Shown: one piece after another, positions 38,155 to 47,131 of the stretch
How the letters are laid out: each line of letters begins with the position of its first letter
Position numbering within the stretch: position 1 is the first letter of the stretch
NCBI GenBank assembly: GCA_944350495.1
Contig: CALVOZ010000004.1
Span: forward strand, 141,564-205,024
Length of the DNA stretch: 63,461 bases
Direction: 5' to 3'
Source of the DNA: an uncultured Bacilli bacterium
GTDB taxonomy: Bacteria > Bacillota_I > Bacilli_A > RF39 > UBA660
The notes under the pieces: generated by a model
The model's database searches: none
Seen by the model: the letters and a program-made list of their open reading frames with translations, nothing else
What the model was told of the DNA's origin: nothing
Position numbers and translations under genes: made by a program

Positions 38155-40245
38155 CTACACCTTTCTAATACTTTTATGCCCTTTCATTAATTTTTTAATT
38201 CCATATGGATGCGGGAATGCAACAGTTAAAATCGATTTATCAACACTTACAATTACGCCTTCACCAAAATCATCGTGTATAACTTTTTCACCACAAGTAT
38301 ATTCAATACTCTCATCAATTCTTGATCTAGCGAAACTATGACTAGTTCCATTATTCGTATCTAAATCATCTTTTTCTAAATACTCATTACTAATCTCGTT
38401 AACGAAACGACTTGTTGGATTCACATTATCTAAACCGTACAAAGTTCTACGTTTAGCACTAAGTAGCCAAAGTTTTTCCTTGGCTCTTGTAATAGCTACA
38501 TAACATAGTCTTCTCTCTTCTTCTAATTCATTAGAATCAAATAACGAACGACTATGAGGGAACACTCCTTCTTCCATACCTATTACAAATACATATTTAA
38601 ATTCTAGTCCCTTAGCTGAATGTATAGTCATTAATGTAACTACTTCATTATTATCTTTATGTTCTTCTATATCTGATACTAAACTAATTTCAGCTAAAAA
38701 CTCTTCTAATGATATTATACCATATCTCTCTTCAAAGTTCTTAGTAATTGACTTAAATTCATCTAAATTTTCAATTTTAGCCTCAGCCTCTAAAGAATTT
38801 TCTAATTCTAATTCTTTTCTTAAACCACTACGTTCTAATACAAGTTCAACAATTTCGGTTAAAGACATATTTTGACTTTCCAACTTAATAGATTCAATTA
38901 AAGCTTTAAACTGTAGTTCCTTACTAGATGACAAAGCATCATACATACTAATTCCCATAATTGACGCTTGATTAACTAAATTATCAATAGATTTTTGGCC
39001 AATTCCTCTTTTTGGAGAATTAATAATTCTTGTTAAACTAACGTCATCACAAGAATTGTAAATAAGTCTTAAATAAGCTATTAAATCTTTTACTTCTTTA
39101 CGATTATAGAAGTAGAAACTTCCTACTACTTTATATGGAATATTATCTCTTAGCATAGCCTCTTCAATTGTTCTAGATTGAGCATTAGTCCGATATAAAA
39201 CAGCAATTTCATCTAATTTAACTCCCTTTATTAATAAATTTCCTATTTCTGATGCAACAGTCGCGGCTTCTTCTTTTTCATCTATACACTTTTTATAAAT
39301 GATTTTGTCGCCTTCTATATTATTAGTCCACAATTTTTTATCTTTACGTTGTTTATTGTTTTTTATGACATCATTAGCAGCGTTTAAAATGTTTTTCGTA
39401 CTGCGATAATTTTGCTCTAAAAGAATAATTTTACAGTTAGGATAATCTTTTTCAAAATTTAAAATATTTCGGTAATTCGAACCTCTAAAGGCATAAATAG
39501 ATTGTGATTCATCACCTACTACGCACAAATTTTTTCTTTTTTTACTTAACATCTTAGTTAATAAATATTGAACTTCATTTGTATCTTGATACTCATCAAT
39601 TAATATGTAATGAAATCTTTCTTGGTATTCATCCAATTTAGCTTTGTTATTTTTAAATAACTCAATTGGTTTTAATAACAAATCATCAAAGTCTAAAGAA
39701 TTATTTGTCTTTAACTTTTTTTCATACTCTCGATATATTTCTATTACCTTATCATCAAAATCACAAGCACTAAATTGCGCTAAAGCATCTGGCGACATCA
39801 TTTCGTTTTTAGCACTACTAATTCTATTTTTAACGTTTTTAGGATTATATGACTTAGAATCTAAATTCATATTTTTAATAATTTTTTTAATAATTGATAA
39901 AGAGTCATCACTATCTAAAATTGTAAATTCTTTACTATATCCTAATTCAGCATAATTTTCTTTAACAATAGTTAAACCAAATGAATGAAATGTAGAGATT
40001 TGAATTTGGTATGCCATTGGGCCTAACATTGAGACAACTCTATCACGCATTTCTTTAGCTGCCTTATTTGTAAAAGTTATCGCTAAAATATTTAAAGGAG
40101 AAATACCTTTTTCTTCTATTAAGTAAGCAATTCTAGTAGTTAAAACTCTAGTCTTGCCAGAACCAGCACCTGCAATAACTAATACAGGTCCTTCGGTAGC
40201 TTTGATTGCCTCTTTTTGTTGGTCATTTAAATTGTCAAACATAAT
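38155..40245 (-). CDS. pcrA: ATP-dependent DNA helicase PcrA/UvrD
   Basis: Superfamily 1 3'-5' helicase of repair and plasmid replication. 696 aa from MFDNLNDQQKEAI; Walker A AGAGSGKTRVL, ITFTNKAAKEM, DEYQDTN, VVGDESQSIYAFRGS, LEQNYRST, LMTIHSAKGLEF and VAITRAKE motifs are all present, with the C-terminal Tudor-like tail (DDFGEGVIVSVD). The Met at 40245 fits AAAGTAGG upstream; a longer start at 40269 is possible. Located next to the mobile-island insertion but intact. Confidence 0.96.
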   Translation of the reverse strand: MMFDNLNDQQKEAIKATEGPVLVIAGAGSGKTRVLTTRIAYLIEEKGISPLNILAITFTNKAAKEMRDRVVSMLGPMAYQIQISTFHSFGLTIVKENYAELGYSKEFTILDSDDSLSIIKKIIKNMNLDSKSYNPKNVKNRISSAKNEMMSPDALAQFSACDFDDKVIEIYREYEKKLKTNNSLDFDDLLLKPIELFKNNKAKLDEYQERFHYILIDEYQDTNEVQYLLTKMLSKKRKNLCVVGDESQSIYAFRGSNYRNILNFEKDYPNCKIILLEQNYRSTKNILNAANDVIKNNKQRKDKKLWTNNIEGDKIIYKKCIDEKEEAATVASEIGNLLIKGVKLDEIAVLYRTNAQSRTIEEAMLRDNIPYKVVGSFYFYNRKEVKDLIAYLRLIYNSCDDVSLTRIINSPKRGIGQKSIDNLVNQASIMGISMYDALSSSKELQFKALIESIKLESQNMSLTEIVELVLERSGLRKELELENSLEAEAKIENLDEFKSITKNFEERYGIISLEEFLAEISLVSDIEEHKDNNEVVTLMTIHSAKGLEFKYVFVIGMEEGVFPHSRSLFDSNELEEERRLCYVAITRAKEKLWLLSAKRRTLYGLDNVNPTSRFVNEISNEYLEKDDLDTNNGTSHSFARSRIDESIEYTCGEKVIHDDFGEGVIVSVDKSILTVAFPHPYGIKKLMKGHKSIRKV

Positions 40246-40320
40246 CATGCCTACTTTCTTTTTAATCATTATAACATATTTCTTTTACCTATTTAACAAT
40301 AATTTCAAACATATATCCAT

Positions 40321-40353
40321 AAAAAAAGATGATTTATTTTTTCATCTTTTTTT
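40321..40353 (-). terminator. Terminator of the interrupted permease gene
   Basis: A perfect 12-bp stem (AAAAAAAGATGA / TCATCTTTTTTT) with a nine-base loop at the permease stop codon. The second copy of this region (near 45366) begins exactly at the last base of the left arm, so its stem is broken there by the IS remnant. Confidence 0.8.
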
Positions 40354-40506
40354 CTATGTAACAAATTACTAAATATAATAACAATGCTAAAATTAATAAA
40401 AGAGAAATACCAGTAATAACTAAATCTAAATTAAAAATTTGTGAACCATACATTATTAGATAACCTAATCCTTCTTTAGATACTAAAAATTCCCCCATTA
40501 TAACCC
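40334..40506 (-). pseudogene. 3' fragment of the interrupted ABC permease gene (copy 1)
   Basis: Encodes the C-terminal VIMGEFLVSKEGLGYLIMYG, SQIFNLDLVITGISLLLILA and LLLYLVICYIEKKMKK of a SsuC/TauC/ThiX-type permease. The upstream part lies 14.4 kb away at 54899-55516 and ends with NISMCLIG; joined at the CCC core they give a continuous frame (LIG|VIMGEFL). The apparent start MCYIG is created by island sequence and is probably meaningless. Confidence 0.88.
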
Positions 40507-40529
40507 CGATGTAACACATATAGGGAGAA
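40505..40529. other. attL of the island (copy 1)
   Basis: Permease sequence ATTATAAC joins CCC, then island sequence GATGTAAC and ACATATAGGGAGAA. The core CCC is shared with attR. Confidence 0.8.
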
Positions 40530-40572
40530 TGAAAAGCATTTTAGTAAAGAACTTGCTAGAAATGGAGTAAAC

Positions 40573-41184
40573 ATGGGAAAAATAACTTGTCCATTCTGTA
40601 ATAGTAAAAATACATTTAATATCTCTTATGGCTATTTAAAAGAGAAAAAGATAAAGAAGAACTATGTAGAACTAGATACTAATATCAATTATAGAAAAGG
40701 TTTTGAAAAGCATGATTTTGATGGTGAGAAACTAATCAGTCATTTACCTAATCATTATTGTAAAGATTGTGGGAAAAGATTCCAATCTAGGAAAGTTATG
40801 TACACAGTAGATATATCAGTTATTAATTTGATTATTTGTATTAATAATAATTACTATAGGTATATCTTTGATTTTAGTGATAAAGAGAATCCTAATTATA
40901 CATTAAAGGTTAACTGGTTACCTATTAATATAAATGAATCTATTACTATTAATGATATGAATAAAATACTTTCTAGTTTTAAAAATTATAAACCCAATCT
41001 ATGGAATAGTCATTATGGAGATTCTTATAGTTATACTAAATATTATTGGATATTAAAATGTACCTATTACAATGGAATTGATTACGTAAAAAGTGGTAAT
41101 GATAAAGTACCTAATAATTGGCATGACTTTATTAAGCCATTTAAGATAATATTTAATGAAAATATTTTTGATTTAGAATCCTAA
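40573..41184 (+). CDS. Zinc-ribbon protein of unknown function (copy 1)
   Basis: 203 aa. Two CxxC pairs (ITCPFCNS and HYCKDCGKRF) make a split N-terminal zinc ribbon; the rest is an aromatic-rich soluble domain (YYRYIFDFSDKENPNYTLKV, FKNYKPNLWNSHYGDSYSYT). No membrane helix. First gene inside the island, 66 bases from the att core, and identical to the copy at 45607-46218. Not recognised beyond the zinc ribbon; possibly a DNA-binding accessory or regulatory protein of the element. Confidence 0.65.
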   Translation: MGKITCPFCNSKNTFNISYGYLKEKKIKKNYVELDTNINYRKGFEKHDFDGEKLISHLPNHYCKDCGKRFQSRKVMYTVDISVINLIICINNNYYRYIFDFSDKENPNYTLKVNWLPININESITINDMNKILSSFKNYKPNLWNSHYGDSYSYTKYYWILKCTYYNGIDYVKSGNDKVPNNWHDFIKPFKIIFNENIFDLES

Positions 41185-41225
41185 GAAATTAAGATGTTTA
41201 TATTGTAAAAGAAAGGGATGATAAC

Positions 41226-41648
41226 ATGGCAGTTTTTAAAGTGAAAAAAGTTAAGAATTATATATCTATGAGTAATGAGCTTTTACAAAATAAAGAACTG
41301 AGTTTAAAAGCCAAAGGATTATTATCTTATATGCTATCTTTACCTAATGATTGGAACTATTCACTAGAGGGATTAGTATCTAATTGTAAAGAAAGCAAAA
41401 CATCGATAAGAAGTACTTTAAATGAACTTAAACAACATGGCTATTTATCTGTTGAAAAACTATATCCAAATAAGACTGCAAGTAAAAAGATAGAATATGA
41501 TTATAATATTTATGAAGAACAAGCTCTAAATCCATATATCATAAACCAAGATATGGATAATCCATACCTTGCTTCTCAATATATAGAAAACAATATACAA
41601 CAAAGTACTAATAAACGAATTACTAATAGACTAAATACTAAAGAATAA
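41226..41648 (+). pseudogene. Replication-initiator-like HTH protein, truncated (copy 1)
   Basis: 140 codons with the winged-helix N-terminus found in replication/DnaD-like proteins of Bacillota integrative elements (MSNELLQNKELSLKAKGLLS, LEGLVSNCKESKTSIRSTLN). GGGATGATAAC ribosome site. The homologous copy at 46260 continues in frame for another 110 codons; here a TAA at 41646 stands where copy 2 has CAA (Gln), and the sequence after it soon loses similarity. A short remnant in another frame (TWYEELGWFDDIDEDAKKK, about 41708-41770) may be the tail of this or another lost gene. Probably non-functional, but the HTH domain alone could still bind DNA. Confidence 0.65.
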
Positions 41649-41838
41649 ATAGATAAAGAAGATATATATTGATATTAAAATTTTAAATTTAAAATAATAA
41701 TGATAAACTTACGTGGTATGAAGAATTAGGATGGTTTGACGATATTGATGAAGATGCGAAGAAGAAATAAGGGTATACATATATTAGTATTAAAGTATCA
41801 GGAAAAATGATATAATTGAATTGGAAGCAGGTGTTATT

Positions 41839-42750
41839 ATGATTGATATTCATTCGCATACCACATATTCTGATGGTAGTTCTAGCATCGAAGAACTTTT
41901 AGAAGAGGCACAAAAAATTGGCTTAAGTTTATTATCAATAACAGATCATAACACTATACAAGCACATTTTGAATTACAAAACTCTAATATTAGGAAAAAA
42001 TTTGATGGTGAAATAATTTCAGGGATTGAAATAACTACAACTTATAACGGAGAAACAATAGAGGTTTTAGGGTATGGTTTTGATTTAGAACAGATGCAAC
42101 AATTTTTAAATGATAATGTATTAACTTTTAAAGAAAAACAATTAAGAGAATATGAATTAATAAAAAATCAATACAAAAAAATTGGAGTTATCTTTGATGA
42201 AAACAATATTAAATTTAATCCAAAAGTAGAATCCTGTAGGCATGCCTTTGCTATTGAAATAAAAAGATATCCTCAAAATTATAAATTTTTCTTAAATAAA
42301 GAATCAATAAATACGGACAGTGGATTTACTAGAAATGAAGTCTATAATCCTAAAAGTCCATTGTATGTTGATGAATCATCATTGTTCCCTAGCTTAGAAA
42401 GAGCAATAGAAATGATACATAAGTCAGGTGGTATAGCTTTTTTAGCTCATACCTTTGCATATTCTCCTAACATTTCAAATGAACTATTAAATATAATAAA
42501 TAATTATGAATTAGATGGCTTAGAATGTTTTTATACCACTTTTACAAAAGAACAATCAGATTATTTAGTAAAACTGTGTGCAGAAAAAGGAATGTACATG
42601 AGTGGTGGTAGTGATTTTCATGGTACTAGAAAGAAGAATCATAATTTAGGCACTGGAAGCGGTAATTTATGTATTGATGAAAGTTTTATAAAAGATTGGA
42701 TAAATAAGTATTTACCAGATTTTAATAGCTCTAAAGAAAAAATAAAGTGA
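41839..42750 (+). CDS. PHP-domain phosphoesterase
   Basis: 303 aa. Metal-binding motifs of the PHP fold in order: MIDIHSHTTYSDGSS, ITDHNT, SGIEITT, AFLAHTFAY and GGSDFHG. Such proteins hydrolyse small phosphoesters (RNase AM/YciV, histidinol phosphatase, AMP phosphatase types); substrate unknown here. Start at 41839, with GCAGGTG upstream; a TTG 18 bases earlier is less likely. TATAAT box at 41811-41816. Cargo of the outer island part. Confidence 0.85.
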   Translation: MIDIHSHTTYSDGSSSIEELLEEAQKIGLSLLSITDHNTIQAHFELQNSNIRKKFDGEIISGIEITTTYNGETIEVLGYGFDLEQMQQFLNDNVLTFKEKQLREYELIKNQYKKIGVIFDENNIKFNPKVESCRHAFAIEIKRYPQNYKFFLNKESINTDSGFTRNEVYNPKSPLYVDESSLFPSLERAIEMIHKSGGIAFLAHTFAYSPNISNELLNIINNYELDGLECFYTTFTKEQSDYLVKLCAEKGMYMSGGSDFHGTRKKNHNLGTGSGNLCIDESFIKDWINKYLPDFNSSKEKIK

Positions 42751-42865
42751 TGGTGTTAAGTTTAAAAAGTCTATTTATTAATTAATTTAATAAAGAAATA
42801 GCAGAACATATAATAATTCACAAATAAGAAAAGTTGATAAAACTATACAAAGGAGAATTAGATAA

Positions 42866-43876
42866 ATGAAAATAGATAAACTAAAAGATTTAATTTTATA
42901 TCAAAGTGAAAATGGTAATGTACAAATAGAAGTTTTATATGACAATGAAGACTTTTGGCTGACACAAAAAACAATGGCTGAGTTATTTAATGTAGCAGAA
43001 AATAATATTACATACCATTTACAGAATATATTTAAAAGTGGTGAGTTAAATAAAGATTCAGTTACTCAAAAAATTAGAGTAACTGCCTCAGATGGAAAGA
43101 AATATAATACAAATTTTTATAGTTTAGATGCTATTATTGCAGTTGGCTATAGAGTTAATTCAAAAGAAGCTACTAGTTTTAGAAAATGGTCAACAAATAC
43201 ATTAAAAGATTATATCAAAAAAGGATATGTTTTAAATACTGAATTACTAAAAAATGGTCCAAAATTTGGTAAAGATTACTTTGATGAGTTATTAGTTAAG
43301 ATCAAAGAAATTAGAGCTAGTGAAAGAAGGTTTTATCAAAAAATTACAGATATTTATAAAGAATGTAGCTATGATTATGATAAAAATAGTGAGATAACAA
43401 AAGAATTTTATAAGAATGTTCAAAATAAATTACATTATGCTATCACAGGAATGACAGCTCCAGAAATAATATATAATAGAGTTAGTTCTAAAAAAGATTT
43501 TATGGGACTTAAAACGTGGAAAAACGCACCTGATGGTAAAATATTAGAAACAGATGTTACTGTTGCTAAAAATTATTTATCTGAAGAAGAGTTAAAAGAA
43601 TTAAATAGTTTAGTGTCTATGTATTTAGATTTTGCAGAAAGACAAGTGAAACTGGGACATATTATTTCTATGCAAGAATGGAAAGATAAATTAGAACTGT
43701 TCTTAAATCTCAATGAATATAACATTTTAAAAGATAATGGAAAAATTAAAAGAGAAATTGCTGATAAACTAGCACTAGATGAATATGAAAAATATCGTGT
43801 AGTACAAGATCAAAAATATATATCTGATTTTGATGAATTAATATTAGAAACAAAAAATATTGAATCAAAAGAGTAA
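42866..43876 (+). CDS. RhuM family protein
   Basis: 336 aa, full-length RhuM: N-terminal YDNEDFWLTQKTMAELFNVA and YHLQNIFKSGELNKDSV winged-helix-like region, then IIAVGYRVNSKEATSFRKWS and the C-terminal helical part with GMTAPEIIYNR. RhuM proteins occur widely on mobile elements and pathogenicity islands; some are linked to defence or toxin-like loci, but the biochemical role is not known. Ribosome site AAAGGAG. Likely a stand-alone cargo gene. Confidence 0.88.
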   Translation: MKIDKLKDLILYQSENGNVQIEVLYDNEDFWLTQKTMAELFNVAENNITYHLQNIFKSGELNKDSVTQKIRVTASDGKKYNTNFYSLDAIIAVGYRVNSKEATSFRKWSTNTLKDYIKKGYVLNTELLKNGPKFGKDYFDELLVKIKEIRASERRFYQKITDIYKECSYDYDKNSEITKEFYKNVQNKLHYAITGMTAPEIIYNRVSSKKDFMGLKTWKNAPDGKILETDVTVAKNYLSEEELKELNSLVSMYLDFAERQVKLGHIISMQEWKDKLELFLNLNEYNILKDNGKIKREIADKLALDEYEKYRVVQDQKYISDFDELILETKNIESKE

Positions 43877-43919
43877 TTATTTCTAATATTTGAAAAGTTA
43901 AAAAACGAGGTGACTTAAT

Positions 43920-44555
43920 ATGGCAACTGATACTTATGTTAAAATGTGGGATAATTGGTCTAAAAAACGTTATAGCATTCCAATTTATGATTTATGGTTA
44001 GATGAATATAAAGATATTTTAGATAAAAATAAAGATAATGAAATTTTAGATCTTGGTTGTGGTATAGGTGCTGACACTTTATATTTAATAGAAAGAGGAT
44101 ATAACGTTTTATCTTATGACTTTTCTAAAGAAGCATTAAAGAGCGTTGAAGATAATATTCTTAATAGTAAAACAATGTATTTAAATATGTTAGAAAAGTT
44201 TCCAATTGATAATGATACATAGTATTTAATTATAGCAGATTTATCTTTACAGTATTTTAATAATCAAGATACTATTCATATAATGAATGAAATAAAAAGA
44301 ATATTAAAAACGGATGGAATATTGTTAGCGCGAGTTGCATCAGTTAATGATTTTAATTTCGGAGCAGGTGTTGGTGAAGAACGAGAGAAAAACTTTTACT
44401 TTGAAGGAGATTATACAAAAAGATTTTTTGATTTAGAAGATGTTAATAGGTACTTTGGAATTATTGGTTCAGTTGAAGCAGAGGAAACTTCAATGACTAG
44501 AGATGAAGAAGAATATTCAAAATCTAAAATATTATATAAAGTTAAAGTAATGAAT
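43920..44555 (+). pseudogene. Class I SAM methyltransferase gene, broken by an in-frame stop
   Basis: The first 100 codons contain motif I (NEILDLGCGIGADTLYLIER) and the acidic motif II (YDFSKEALKSVE). A TAG at 44220 interrupts the frame at NDT/YLIIADLSLQYFNN, after which the same frame continues through MNEIKRILKTDGILLARVAS to SKSKILYKVKV. There it runs straight into IS3 transposase sequence, so the last codons were lost too. Related to small-molecule or thiopurine-type methyltransferases. Not functional unless the amber codon is read through. Confidence 0.8.
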
Positions 44556-45330
44556 ATATCAAGGAGTGGCTATTATAAGTGGTTAAAAACTAAGGATATA
44601 TTGAATCAATATAAAATAAATCGTAGAGATTTAGGTAAATTAATAAAAGAAATTCACAAAGAAAAACCAAGCTACGGGTATCATAGAATTAATGTTTTAA
44701 TAAAAAGAAAAACTGGTTGGGTAGTATCTGATAATTTAGTACATAAGGTATGCAAAATATTAAAAAACTGGAGAAGAATCAATAAAATACCCTAATCTTA
44801 TTAATAATAATTGGAATACAAAAAGACCCTTTGAAAAAATAACATCAGATTCCACGAAAATATGGTTTAAAGGCGTACCATATGATTGGACGTATTATGT
44901 AGATGCATTTGATGATTCTATTATTGGCTCTGATGTAAGAAATTATTATTATGGAATAAATCATATTAATCATTCTAAGGCTTTAAAAAATATGTTAAAA
45001 GAAAAAATAAAAAGAGGATATCTTAACCTTGAAACAATTTTCCACTCAGATCAAGGTAAAATATATTCCTCAATGTCATTTAACAATGAACATAAACATT
45101 ATAACATAAAAAGGTCAATGTCGAGAACTGCAACACCAACAGATAATCCAACAATTGAATCCAAAAATGGCTGGTTAAAAAAAATTTTTGTAGATTTCAA
45201 ACAAAATGATTATGAAACTGTTGAAGAATTTATTAATGCAGTTATTTATGATCATAATTATTTAAGACCAAGTTATGCATTAAATTATAAAACCCCAATT
45301 GAGTATAGAACTCAACTAGGGTTTAAATAA
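44556..45330 (+). pseudogene. IS3-family transposase OrfB, frameshifted
   Basis: Two pieces in different frames: codons 92-170 of the frame that begins at 44283 (fused in frame to the methyltransferase remnant) and the open frame 44992-45330, whose true beginning is near 44800. About 25 residues are missing between KILKN and GEESIKYPNLI. End reads NYKTPIEYRTQLGFK, typical of the family. Confidence 0.8.
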
Positions 45331-45365
45331 ATCTTTTTAAGTGTCTACTTTTTATTGACAACTTC
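44556..45365 (+). mobile_element. IS3-family insertion sequence remnant
   Basis: Contains a broken OrfB: MNISRSGYYKWLKTKD (HTH-21 region) through VSDNLVHKVCKILKN, then after a frame change and internal deletion NLINNNWNTKRPFEKITSDS and the integrase core. DDE residues are visible (ITSD, FHSDQG, PTIESKNGW). OrfA and the left end are missing; the right end (about 45335-45365, AAGTGTCTACTTTTTATTGA then CAACTTC) abuts the second copy of the permease fragment exactly in the loop of its terminator. Not mobile by itself. Confidence 0.82.
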
Positions 45366-45367
45366 AT

Positions 45368-45540
45368 TTATTTTTTCATCTTTTTTTCTATGTAACAAAT
45401 TACTAAATATAATAACAATGCTAAAATTAATAAGAGAGAAATACCAGTAATAACTAAATCTAAATTAAAAATTTGTGAACCATACATTATTAGATAACCT
45501 AATCCTTCTTTAGATACTAAAAATTCCCCCATTATAACCC
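45368..45540 (-). pseudogene. 3' fragment of the ABC permease gene (copy 2)
   Basis: Identical in protein sequence to the fragment at 40334-40506 (one silent base change). It lies inside the island, between an IS remnant and a second left att site. It cannot be expressed as a full permease because no 5' part is next to it. Confidence 0.88.
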
Positions 45541-45563
45541 CGATGTAACACATATAGGGAGAA
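45539..45563. other. attL copy 2 (internal island left end)
   Basis: Repeats the permease/CCC/island junction of 40505-40529. With attR at 54905 it defines an inner unit of about 9.4 kb that could excise separately from the whole. Confidence 0.75.
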
Positions 45564-45606
45564 TGAAAAGCATTTTAGTAAAGAACTTGCTAGAAATGGA
45601 GTAAAC

Positions 45607-46218
45607 ATGGGAAAAATAACTTGTCCATTCTGTAATAGTAAAAATACATTTAATATCTCTTATGGCTATTTAAAAGAGAAAAAGATAAAGAAGAACTATG
45701 TAGAACTAGATACTAATATCAATTATAGAAAAGGTTTTGAAAAGCATGATTTTGATGGTGAGAAACTAATCAGTCATTTACCTAATCATTATTGTAAAGA
45801 TTGTGGGAAAAGATTCCAATCTAGGAAAGTTATGTACACAGTAGATATATCAGTTATTAATTTGATTATTTGTATTAATAATAATTACTATAGGTATATC
45901 TTTGATTTTAGTGATAAAGAGAATCCTAATTATACATTAAAGGTTAACTGGTTACCTATTAATATAAATGAATCTATTACTATTAATGATATGAATAAAA
46001 TACTTTCTAGTTTTAAAAATTATAAACCCAATCTATGGAATAGTCATTATGGAGATTCTTATAGTTATACTAAATATTATTGGATATTAAAATGTACCTA
46101 TTACAATGGAATTGATTACGTAAAAAGTGGTAATGATAAAGTACCTAATAATTGGCATGACTTTATTAAGCCATTTAAGATAATATTTAATGAAAATATT
46201 TTTGATTTAGAATCCTAA
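45607..46218 (+). CDS. Zinc-ribbon protein of unknown function (copy 2)
   Basis: Same 203-residue protein as at 40573-41184, with no amino acid change. N-terminal split zinc ribbon (CPFC ... CKDC), aromatic-rich soluble remainder. Located 66 bases inside the second left end, so it belongs to the core of this island family and not to the cargo. Perfect conservation next to diverged neighbours suggests gene conversion or recent duplication. Confidence 0.65.
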   Translation: MGKITCPFCNSKNTFNISYGYLKEKKIKKNYVELDTNINYRKGFEKHDFDGEKLISHLPNHYCKDCGKRFQSRKVMYTVDISVINLIICINNNYYRYIFDFSDKENPNYTLKVNWLPININESITINDMNKILSSFKNYKPNLWNSHYGDSYSYTKYYWILKCTYYNGIDYVKSGNDKVPNNWHDFIKPFKIIFNENIFDLES

Positions 46219-46259
46219 GAAATTAGGATTTTTATATTGTAAAAGAAAGGGATGAGAAC

Positions 46260-46988
46260 ATGGCAGTATTTAAAGTGAGAAAAGTTAAGAATTATACATC
46301 TATGAGTAATGAGCATTTACAAAATAAAGAACTAAGTTTAAAAGCCAAGGGATTATTATCTTATATGCTATCTTTACCTGATGATTGGAACTATTCACTA
46401 GAAGGATTAGTATCTAATTGTAAAGAAAGCAAAACATCGATAAGAAGTGCTTTAAATGAGCTTAAACAACATGGATATTTATCTGTTGAAAAACTATATC
46501 CAAATGAGACTGCAAGTAAAAAGATAGAATATAACTATAACATCTATGAAGAACGAGCTCTAAATCCATATATCGAAAACCAAAATATGGATAATCCATA
46601 CCTTGCTTCTCAACATATAGAAAACAATACATAACAAAGTACTAATAAACAAATTACTAATAGACTAAACACTAAAGAACAAATAGATAAAGAAGATAAA
46701 GCAAAATCATTTAATATTTTTGGAGATAATCATAATTATTTAACTATAGACTAAATAGACCGTAGCTATATGCTTAAGCCAGATTTTCAAAAATATTACT
46801 ATAATCAGTTATTTGAAAAACTACTCCAAGAAAACTAATTAAGTGATTTACTGATGATTACTCATTATATTATACCAAGAGTACTAGGAAGAAATTTAAC
46901 TGATAAATACAACAATAAAATTAAAAATAAATATGCTTATTTAAAGTTTTCTATTTTGAGTAATATAGATGAATTAATAAAATAATTT
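46260..46988 (+). pseudogene. Replication-initiator-like HTH protein with three in-frame TAA codons (copy 2)
   Basis: The frame starts like copy 1 (MSNEHLQNKELSLKAKGLLS) and keeps coding similarity for about 242 codons, but TAA codons stand at 46632, 46752 and 46836. Between them the frame reads QSTNKQITNRLNTKEQIDKE, DRSYMLKPDFQKYYYNQLFE and ITHYIIPRVLGRNLTDKYNN, the last recalling the conserved C-terminal segment of these initiators. No frameshift is needed. The first TAA is CAA in copy 1. Probably a decayed gene by C-to-T change; the 124-codon N-terminal HTH piece might still be made. Confidence 0.75.
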
Positions 46989-47131
46989 GTGATGAAGAAT
47001 TAAGTTAAAAAAAATAGATGATGAAATTGAAGAAGAAATAGAAATCTATTAATAAAAACACACTTAAATCTATATTAAAAAATAAATAAAAATGTTATAA
47101 TAACTATCAAACATCTTTGGAGGTGAAGAAA

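Larger units (their letters stand above)
40332..41191. repeat. 860-bp direct repeat, copy 1 (permease 3' end, island left end, zinc-ribbon gene)
   Basis: Matches 45366-46225 base for base at an offset of 5034 except for one A/G difference seen in the permease part near 40401. It contains the last 57 codons of the permease, the island's left att site and the whole 203-codon zinc-ribbon gene. Beyond 41191 the copies continue to align but with many substitutions. Confidence 0.92.
45366..46225. repeat. 860-bp direct repeat, copy 2
   Basis: Second copy of 40332-41191. Its left boundary meets the IS remnant; its right part continues into the diverged second replication-initiator-like gene. Near identity shows recent origin or gene conversion. 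Confidence 0.92.

Noticed and set aside
40501..40519. MCYIG start of the permease fragment as a true small gene
   Set aside because: The start codon is created by island sequence at the junction; the rest is the C-terminus of a longer permease.
44220..46838. Stop-codon reassignment in the island
   Set aside because: Intact island genes use TAA, TAG and TGA as normal stops and CAA for Gln, so decay is the better explanation; kept as a testable alternative only.
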